Source: Pseudorasbora parva (taxonomy: Eukaryota; Chordata; Actinopteri; Cypriniformes; Gobionidae). Taken from it: a stretch of 64,000 bases of DNA. How positions within the stretch are numbered: position 1 is the first letter of the stretch; the number at the start of each line of letters is the position of its first letter. The stretch covers positions 22,045,703-22,109,702 of the forward strand of contig NC_090178.1 of assembly GCF_024679245.1 (NCBI RefSeq), read 5' to 3'. Under the pieces are notes generated by a model. It made no database searches, was not told the origin of the DNA, and saw nothing but the letters and a program-made list of their open reading frames with translations. The translations under genes were made by a program, and so were the position numbers. Below, one piece after another: positions 57,561-64,000 of the stretch.

Positions 57561-60500
57561 TCATCTATTTCCATTATTGACAGCAAGAAATTGATGCTCA
57601 TATTCCTCAGCAGGCAGGTAGATAGATGAGCTGGTTCTCAGCAAACACACATAATTAAACAACACGTATTATATTCATGCAAACATTCCGTGTCAGCTTC
57701 ACAGATCAGCCTAGCCACATCAATCAGCACTGGCTTGTGGGTAAGAGAATATTTGCACCCCACCATTTATCTTATCTCTTTCTTTTCAAGGCAGGTCTTA
57801 CTTTGCAGCGTCCTTGCGTAGTTGTTCATGTCTCATGAGGAGCTTCTTGCGTTCTTTGAAGGCCCGTCGGACCTTGTAGCCCTTGTAAAGAGCCTGGATG
57901 GATGAGGCGGCGATGTCCTGGATGGCTGCGATGGACAGAGCTCCATGCTCCAACAGAAACTGGGTCAGTTCCTGATGCTCCCCCAGCAGGGCATAGTCTA
58001 GAGGAGTGTACCTAGTTATTTAACACAGGGGGGGTTACAATTTTTGATACCAAGGACCCCCAAAAATTATATTATAGATAAAATTTATATATCACATTTG
58101 GGGTAAGTACACTGTAAAAAAATATATTTTCTAAAATAAGTTATAACAACATTTGTTTTTACATTGTATTAACTCAAAATAAGTTAAGAAATGTTAAACT
58201 TAGTTATACAAGATTAATCTAAGTTGAAATAACATTCAAGAGTGAGTCATGAACATGTCAAACAAGAACATGTCAAACTGCCAAACTGCTGAAATCACGT
58301 GACATTGGCGATCCGAATCATTGATCGATTCACTGATTCATAACGGGTTGACACTTTGTTTTGAAATCAGCCCATCACTATATAAGTCGTTATTTAGTTT
58401 TTTTGCGCACAAAAACTATTCTCGTCGCTTCATAAAATGATTGTAGAATCACTGTAGTGAGATGGGCTTTGTAGCGACGTCTTTAGTGTCTTTTATGGGT
58501 CTTGAGAGAGGAAATGACATTGGTGTCAATGAAGGCCTTTCTGAGCCATCGGATTTCAACAAAAATATCTTCATTTGTGTTCCGAAGACCAACGGAGGTC
58601 TTACGTGTGTCAAACGACATTAGGTAATTAGACATTAAAGTAATTAATGACAGATTTTTTTATTTTTGGGTGAACTAACCCTTTAATAATATATAACAAT
58701 AAATGTATATTTTTGTAATTCTTAACATTTTAATGTCAGTTTTTTAACAAGATTTGAACCTGCAGTCTTTCAGCTCTGTAACCACTAGGTCACACCACAA
58801 GAATGGTGTGCATGTGTGAATGTTTGTTACCTTTCCTCAGTGTGCTCCATATGGTTGGGGAAGGTCCCACACCCCAGAAGCAACTTCACAGCATCCAGAT
58901 AACCGTTATTACAGGACCAGTGGAGCGCAGTTCTCCCCTTAACACATAAGCACACACAAAAGTAAGACTATTTTTCAGTCATTCTTGAGCAGGCCGCTCA
59001 TGGGTCATGGCCAGTACATGTTCAGTTTTGGCTTTGGGCTTGCTTTACAATAATACCTCCTTGTCCTGGATATTGGGGTCAGCATCATGCTGAATGAGCA
59101 AGGCCATGCAGTTGATGTAGCCGGCATATGCCGCACACTGCAGGGGAGTTCGTCCAGCGTGGTCCTGCAGGTTAGGACTGATCCCGTTCTCCATCAGCAC
59201 CTCACATACCTCTGCGTTACCGCCCAGTGCCGCCCAGTGCAGTGCAGAGTGACCATCTATGTCTACCAGATCAACGCGTGCCCCTCCTAAACATATTCAA
59301 GATGCAGATTTACAATGAGCAATCAAATTTTTCTCCCATCTCATTTTTTTTTTCTTCACCAGGACCCTTTAGGGACTCCGTAGATTCCACAGCTGATGTG
59401 TGCCGTTTTTCTTTGCTATTTGCTTTAAAAGAGTTTTATCTTGTTCAGTAAAGTTTTTTGATTGCAGACTTTTTGATTGCCCTTGGATTTGCATCTCAGT
59501 TCCATGCAATTTCATGCAGTTTTATAGGCAACCTTGGTCGTGTTAATTCATATTAGCACAGTTGGTTTTAAATTAAAGGTGCAGTATGTAATATTGGCAG
59601 TTAGTGATTGAAAGGGGTACTGCAGTCCAAATTCTAAATATTGGAGAGGGTTGTTTCTCCCCACCTCTCCTCCTCGGATTCGACGCTCACACTGGTTGCC
59701 AGTTTGAGAACAACCATTAATGAGCGCAATGGACAATGAAAGACAATCAAGCCTTAAGGCCAATTTATACATCTGCGTCAATTGCACGCAGAAGGAACGC
59801 TGTACCATACGCATAGACGCGTTACATATTCCGTACCCTTCACCGTACCTGACGCGCACCTCTCCAAAAATGTAACTACGCGTCAATTCTACGCAGACCA
59901 CAAGCGCCGTGATTGGTCTGCCAGAACCCCTCCCTCAGGTCTATAAATAAATAAATCTGCAAATCTATGTTTTTAAAATGATGTTATGACATTACTGCCG
60001 TGAAACTTGTTCACACTGCTAAGAGTAAAGCGTTTCTGCCAAATCCGAGGAACCCGAGGGTAACGCATATATGACGCAATTGACAGTCGACTCCCTTAGA
60101 CGTCCCGGCTCCTTGGTTAAAATAGCAATTTACAAATAGTTGAAAACATTTGGGATATTGTAAGAACTCAACAGAACAAAATATATAACACTGGCCTTGT
60201 GGTTTTTTTGTGGTTAATATTTTACTGCAAAAATACTACATAGTCACCTTTAGAAGGACATATTTTACTACATATTAATACTCTTACTACTACTACTACT
60301 CTTAATTAAGCCCTAATCCTGATTTAATTTAAACTCTGTCTAAAATAAAATGATTTTTATTGTTTGTTTGTTTTTTTGCATATTTGTATTATTTTCCTGG
60401 TCAGCACTGTCTATAGGGAGGATAAAGGGGCATGTAATATAAATAAATATTTGCATAATTTGTAATTGATTTATTATTTGAAACTTTAATATTAATTTAT

Positions 60501-62369
60501 GCAATCGCATGCCTTGATTTTTAGTAAAGTTACACAGTCATAGCATTAGCCATAAATGCAATAGTACTAATAATTGGCATCATTTCTTTTGCCGTTTTGG
60601 TTTTCGCCCTTGGTCTGTTCTTTTTTGGTTTCGGCCAAAAATTTTGATTTCGGTGCATCCCATTCTCTACTGACAAGGTTCTGCTTGGTATGTTGGCAAC
60701 ACGCTTCAGAAGATGCCAAAACTAATAGTTTCATTGTTGGGACTAAAAACCATAAAACTGGAAGCCATAAAAGACCACGAATCATCCAAATGCCACATCC
60801 AGGTAAAAAAAAGAGGGCCTAGAGTTTCATTGAGACTTGAGATTAAATAAACTGCTTAAGTATTGTAGAGCTTGTATAATTCATTTTAACATGCAGTTAC
60901 ACATTGTCTGTTAAAAACAAGAAAGTGGCTGGTAAAAACATTGAGTGGTAGATTTTGAAAAAAGTTAATTTCCATCCCTGGCACACGCGGTCTAAGGGTG
61001 ACGTCACGTATTTTGCAAAATGCACAGTTAGGTAATCTCGCCCTCCATACGTTGCTAAACAGATATGCAATATAAACGATACAAAATTGGCCTACGATAG
61101 AGATTTTAATTCTACATTCTACTACACCTGTTTATTAAAGGTTTGTTGCAGATTAGAACAAGTGCGATCATGAGGTCTTAAAATATTTTGAGAAGGTCTT
61201 TAAAAAGTCTTAAAAAGGTATTGAAATTAACTTCAGGATTCCTGCATATACCCTGATGTATGCAGTTACAGACCTTTGATTAGTGTTAGGATGACATCTC
61301 GATGGCCCATCTCACAAGCGCGAAACAGAGGTGTGTGTTTCATTACGTCCAGCGGATCCACCATGGCTCCCAGCTCTAGCAACAAGCGCACAGTGGACAC
61401 ATGCCCTGAGAGAGCAGCCGCATGAAGTGCTACACACACACACACACACAAAGGAGCACATTAAGACATGGGGACAAACCGTCAACTCTTGTTATGGCTG
61501 TATGAGGGTACATACATAGGATATGGCTGGTTAATTGCTTGATTGAAAAGAAAATGCAATTATCACTGATCTGAGCTGAAACTAACACGTTTAGGCCAGG
61601 AATGGGTAATTGTGTTCAAAATGAATATCTCTCTGTGTGTACGTGTGTGTGTGTGGGGGGGGTATAACTCTCTCACACACCTGTCCCTCCATATTTGTCA
61701 GTCATGTTGATGTCGAGGTCCTTTTTCAGATCCAGCATAATTTTGATGACATCATCACTGCCCTTCCCAGCAGCCCACATGAAGGCTGTTCGTCCCTCCA
61801 GGTCGGGCTCATCGCGCACAGAGTGGTGTTTTAGGAACACTGCAACTGTGTCCTTAACAGACAGAAAACACAATAAATACATCAAATCACACATTATCAA
61901 TTAAATAAAGCAATAGGATAAGTGGCTATGTGTTAGTGATGTTTGCCTCAAATAGCTTATAATTTGCTAATATAAATGGCAGCAATAACAGTAATCTCAT
62001 AAAAGACACCAATGTTCATCAAACAAAAACATGTATTACTAATAATCCCAAATTATATTTGTATGTGTATAAATAAATAAAACTGCTAATAATACCAAAT
62101 TTAAAAAACATTTTTTTAACTATGTATTTGTATGTAAATATATGAATAAAATGAATAAATAATTAAACAAACAAATAAATGACTAATAATAATCCCATAA
62201 ATAAATAAATAATCTAGCAAGTATATTTATATTTGTGTATATATAAATATCTAAATAAATACATTAACAAAAAAAAATTCTACTACTACTAATAATACCC
62301 CATAAATAAATAATCTTGAAATTTTTATTTATATTTATGTGTATGAATTAATGAACATTTTTAAATTTG

Positions 62370-62439
<70 letters not shown>

Positions 62440-62855
62440 TATACAAAATTCATGATGAATTAATAAAATAACATTTTTATGTGTATAAATAAATAATAAA
62501 GAAACAAACATTAATTAATTAATATATTTATTTGTAATGTATTTGTTTGTTCATTTATTTATTTATTTACATATTTATACAGCTCTGGAAAAAATTAAAA
62601 GACTAAGAGGTTTTTTTTATTATTTCTTATTAAGAGACCAAGAGACCAAGATGTCTTTAAATTTTTTCAGAGCTGTATATACACAAACAAAAATAAATGT
62701 ACTTGCTAGATGATTTATTTAAGGGATTATTATTATTAGTCATTTATTTTTTTGTTTACTTATTTGTTTATTCATTTTATTAATATATTCACATACGAAT
62801 ACATAGTTAAAAAACATTGTGTTTTTAAATTGGGATTATTAGTAGTTTTATATAT

Positions 62856-62899
<44 letters not shown>

Positions 62900-63682
62900 A
62901 TTGATGTTCAGTTTCAACCTTTTCCAACAGATCTGATGAAGTCAAATTAAAAGAAACAAATGAAAAACAAAACACTCATTGTTCAATGAAACTAGATATT
63001 ATTTTACACACTCAAAAATGTCTTACAGCATAGTTGCTCTGAGCTCCATAGTGAAGAGGTGTTGCTCCCTGACTGTCTGATGGGATCATCCCAGACTTGT
63101 TCCTCTCCAACAGGAGGTGGACAATCTTTGCGTGGCCTACACAAACACATACAAACCCATGTTAACATCTACACTTAGGGCACTTTTTTTTACTTTAAGC
63201 AGTCAAATTGTGCATATGCATGAGTGTAAATGTGTGTACCCAGCAGTGCCGCCCAGTGCAGTGGTGTCCTGAACAGATTGTCATAGGCTGTCACGCTGCA
63301 ACCCTCATATGAAGTCAGGACATCAACAACCGCCTCATTCCCATCAGCCACTGCAAAGTGCAAAGGGGTGCGTCCCTCATAGTCCTGCCAGTTCAACAGA
63401 GACTCGGTGGGAGCAGCTTCCTACAATATACAAAATTTAGGGACATACTGACGATACTTTAAATGTATAATTTAAGTCTGAAGAGTACAAGTGAGGTTAT
63501 GGCCGTGGACTCACCAGGATACAGCGCACTGTACGTGTGGCATTGGGGTGTTTGTTATGTGCTGCCCAGTGTAGGGGGATCTTTCCCTCGCTGTCTGGAA
63601 TCCCGATGTTTGAGTCGTGCTTGATCAGCAGCTTAACATGCTCAGGGTGATTGTAGAAGGCGCTCCAGTGCAGTGCTGTCTG
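44830..63682 (-). CDS. invs: Inversin (INVS/NPHP2), exons from the ankyrin domain to the stop, partial gene
   Basis: Inversin is an ankyrin-repeat scaffold of the proximal ciliary 'inversin compartment', acting in left-right patterning, Wnt signalling and nephronophthisis. Minus-strand exons: 63682-63515, 63420-63240, 63136-63027, 61852-61681, 61429-61274, 59286-59057, 58937-58831, 58011-57802, 56450-56221, 53343-52626, 50966-50761 and 44948-44830. Phases agree throughout, giving 868 codons. Most of the ankyrin repeats are here ([51 protein letters not shown]). IQ1 is [15 protein letters not shown] variable Ser/Pro/Lys-rich linker holds [15 protein letters not shown], and IQ2 is [18 protein letters not shown], split by an intron. 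The tail has [10 protein letters not shown] and ends [20 protein letters not shown]...NRTKK. The N-terminal exons lie beyond the right edge. One small exon of the human tail was not found. Confidence 0.94.
45445..45790. repeat. Family B repeat copy
   Basis: Contains 'cctgtgatggcaaagctg', 'ccagtcttcagtgtcacata' and 'cattctaacatgttgatttgctgctc' in the family order. It is in the last intron of invs. Confidence 0.65.
47121..48760 (-). mobile_element. Apparently intact Tc1-like transposon with IR/DR ends
   Basis: TA target duplications at 47119-47120 and 48761-48762 flank 1640 bp. The terminal inverted repeats are about 223 bp each (47121-47343 and 48537-48760) and differ at about three positions. 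Each carries two copies of an 18-bp direct repeat, GTTCAAAATAATAGCAGT outside and GTTCAAAAAAATAGCAGT inside, the IR/DR layout of Sleeping-Beauty-type elements. The single ORF between them is a full transposase. High arm identity suggests a recent insertion. It lies in the last intron of invs, with the transposase in the same orientation as invs. Confidence 0.95.
47428..48423 (-). CDS. Tc1-family DD34E transposase, full length
   Basis: This 331-aa uninterrupted ORF encodes a cut-and-paste transposase that would bind the element's terminal repeats and insert at TA. Residues 1-110 form the paired-like double HTH region, with a basic GRPR/AT-hook-like RRGRKRK at 51-57. Catalytic acidic residues are Asp144 (WTDESK), Asp235 (FQQDNDPKH) and Glu270 ([11 protein letters not shown]). 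The last two are separated by 34 residues, so the triad is complete. The ATG at 48423 follows directly after the right terminal repeat region. No frameshift or stop is seen and the length is normal for Tc1 transposases (about 340 aa). Whether it is active cannot be judged from sequence. Confidence 0.96.
   Translation of the reverse strand: MGRSRHCSEEQRTLIKKLIREGKTYKEVQKMIGCSAKMISNALKWRAKPERRGRKRKTTIKMDRRITRMAKAQPMITSRMIKDSLELPVSTVTVRRRLCEANLFSRIPRKVPLLKKRHVQKRLQFPKEHINWPKEKWRNILWTDESKIVLFGSKGHRQFVSRPPNSEFKPQYTVKTVKHGGASIMIWACFSYYGVGPIYRIPGIMDQFANVKILEEVMLPYAEEDMPLERLFQQDNDPKHTSKRAKSWFQTNKMNVMEWPAQSPDLNPIENLWGDIKNAVSEAKPRNVNELWNVVKESWSGITAERCHKLVDSMPHRCQAVLKNCGHTTNY
48860..49230. repeat. Family B element with short inverted ends
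   Basis: Starts near CATTATCGTTCAAAAGTTTG and ends near TTTTGAACGATATTGTATAATG read in mirror, so this copy appears bounded. Family B blocks lie in between. Confidence 0.6.
49330..49695. repeat. Family B repeat copy (reverse)
   Basis: Reverse-oriented blocks 'cagcatattagaatgatttctgaagg' and 'ctcttatgctcaccagagctgc'. It adjoins the Tc1 remnant that follows. Confidence 0.6.
49694..50625 (-). pseudogene. Decayed Tc1-like element, same family as the one in tex10
   Basis: The left end CTATATTGCAAAAAGTTTTG and the interior match the 26384-27690 copy in complement. Examples are CTCTACGTACTGTTCTTGAG against CTCAAGAACAGTACGTAGAG, and CAGTTGACCGTAGAATATT against AATATTCCACGGTCAACTG. No long transposase ORF remains. 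Confidence 0.75.
51186..51245. repeat. (CA)n microsatellite
   Basis: About 60 bp of CA repeat in an invs intron. Confidence 0.95.
51712..52057. repeat. Interspersed repeat starting TAGCCTGGTCCTACCAGACT
   Basis: The left end TAGCCTGGTCCTACCAGAC is weakly mirrored at the right by GGAGCCAGTCTAGTTCC. The interior includes 'AACCAATCGCTAACGTTTGG'. It has the look of a common fish repeat; its class is not assigned. Confidence 0.5.
52398..52549. repeat. Two abutting palindromes (double hairpin)
   Basis: The first is a perfect 52-bp palindrome, 52398-52449, around GAGACTGTAGTCTC. The second runs 52446-52549 with arms TCACTCAAACATTTTTGTCT and its mirror, around GGAAAGTATACTTTCC, with a short asymmetric bubble. 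They share the bases TCAC. Confidence 0.9.
53518..55755. repeat. Minisatellite of ~107 tandem 21-bp units
   Basis: The unit is CTCACAATTCTGACTTTATAC. Variants mostly differ at the last base before CTCAC (TATAC, TATAT or TATAA), plus rare CCACAC, GAATTT and TTAAAT units. Because 21 is a multiple of three and the unit has open frames, it yields long spurious ORFs on both strands. Decayed units continue to about 55940. It lies in the invs intron between exons 56450-56221 and 53343-52626. Confidence 0.97.
56630..57015. repeat. Family B repeat copy (reverse)
   Basis: Contains 'attcagcaaggatgcattaaa', 'catattagaacgatttctgaaagg' and 'ccttggtgagcataagag' blocks. Confidence 0.6.
57508..57557. repeat. 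(CT)n microsatellite
   Basis: About 50 bp of CT repeat in an invs intron. Confidence 0.95.
58262..58685 (-). repeat. Family A repeat, copy 3
   Basis: Ends GGGTGAACTAACCCTTTAA like copy 1 at 9160-9390. It shares GGTCTTGAGAGAGGAAATGA and AAAAATATCTTCATTTGTGT with the other copies, and GAAATCACGTGACATTGGCG with copy 2. Confidence 0.75.
58745..58802 (-). mobile_element. tRNA-like SINE fragment
   Basis: On the minus strand TGACCTAGTGG (A-box-like) and GGTTCAAATC (B-box-like) are spaced as in tRNA-derived SINE heads. No body is evident. It is not a functional tRNA, because no acceptor stem pairing is seen. Confidence 0.5.
59573..60252. mobile_element. TIR element, ends TTAAAGGTGCAGTATGTA
   Basis: The right end, read in complement, is TAAAGGTGACTATGTAGTATT, mirroring the left with a few mismatches. 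The interior is G+C-richer than its surroundings and has no transposase. It is in the invs intron 59287-61273. Confidence 0.6.
62037..62850. repeat. Large AT-rich inverted repeat with central (TA)n
   Basis: The left arm (about 62037-62250) is mirrored by the right arm (about 62678-62850). For example AATCTAGCAAGTATATTTAT pairs with TAAATGTACTTGCTAGATGA, and ACTAATAATCCCAAATT with AATTTGGGATTATTAGT type blocks. A (TA)n tract (62374-62434) and a 96-bp MITE lie in the loop. Confidence 0.75.
62580..62675. mobile_element. 96-bp Tc1/mariner-type MITE
   Basis: CAGCTCTGGAAAAAATT and its mirror AATTTTTTCAGAGCTG are bounded by TA on both sides (62578-62579 and 62676-62677). Confidence 0.75.
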
Positions 63683-64000
63683 CTGTAGAACAAACAACAT
63701 TCAATTTCGAAGATTACATTACCAGTTTTACTGTTCACTCGTGTTACACTGTAGCTACAAAGCTGATTCATGGCCTTCAAGCAAATTGGGGCTTAATGTG
63801 ATAACAGCTACCAAGCTGTCAATGAACTGTAATCAAGAAAATAACATTATGGTGCTTTTCCAAAAACACAAATATAAAAAATAAAAAACACAAAATGAGT
63901 GAGGGCATTCGTTCTTTATCATATCACATCAGTCGGCCAGCTCCCTCTGGGCTTTGAGGGCCAAGACCTTCTTTAACTGCAATACTACCTGGCCCGAATA
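63683..64000. other. invs intron at right edge
   Basis: No further inversin exon is visible between the exon starting at 63682 and the window end; the N-terminal ankyrin exons must lie to the right. Confidence 0.6.

Noticed and set aside
58745..58802. A tRNA gene
   Set aside because: A- and B-box-like motifs are present but no cloverleaf or acceptor stem could be drawn; it is best read as a SINE fragment.

Overview
This window is vertebrate nuclear DNA from a teleost fish, most likely a cyprinid. The genes are split by GT-AG introns, the introns are AT-rich, and they carry many Tc1, hAT and foldback DNA elements, tRNA-derived SINEs and long CA/TA microsatellites. No prokaryotic, viral or organellar gene organisation is visible. 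I rebuilt the exons by hand, checking splice sites and reading phase and comparing with remembered vertebrate proteins.

Layout, left to right. (1) The 5' seven coding exons of tmem67 (meckelin, 3560-5028, minus) lie head to head with rbm12b (5473-7038, plus, a single coding exon with four RRM-like domains). A compact bidirectional promoter separates them. (2) A 401-codon gene of unknown function, with a U1/matrin-type zinc finger and a Gly/Met/Pro-rich tail, runs on the minus strand (9089-19807). Its introns hold a hAT element nested inside another hAT element. (3) tex10, the Rix1/PELP1-complex (IPI1-like) ribosome biogenesis factor, is complete on the plus strand: 15 coding exons, 21179-43091, 933 aa. 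One of its introns is a 90-nt GC-AG intron that keeps the reading frame open. (4) invs (inversin) converges on tex10 on the minus strand (44830-63682). Its last 12 exons, 868 codons, are here, and its first exons lie beyond the right edge. Its introns carry an apparently intact Tc1-like transposon with long IR/DR terminal repeats (47121-48760), a 2.2-kb minisatellite of 21-bp units (53518-55755) and a large AT-rich inverted repeat (62037-62850).

The genes do not form an operon-like pathway. Two of them, tmem67 (ciliary transition zone) and invs (inversin compartment of the cilium), are nephronophthisis-spectrum ciliopathy genes about 40 kb apart here. The window joins a tmem67-rbm12b pair, which is on human chromosome 8, to a tex10-invs pair, which is on human chromosome 9. 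I saw no convincing new multi-gene system. The items most worth checking are the intact Tc1 element, the uncharacterised zinc-finger gene with an in-frame 36-bp duplication at its splice donor, the GC-AG intron of tex10, the nested hAT insertions and the higher-order structure of the minisatellite.
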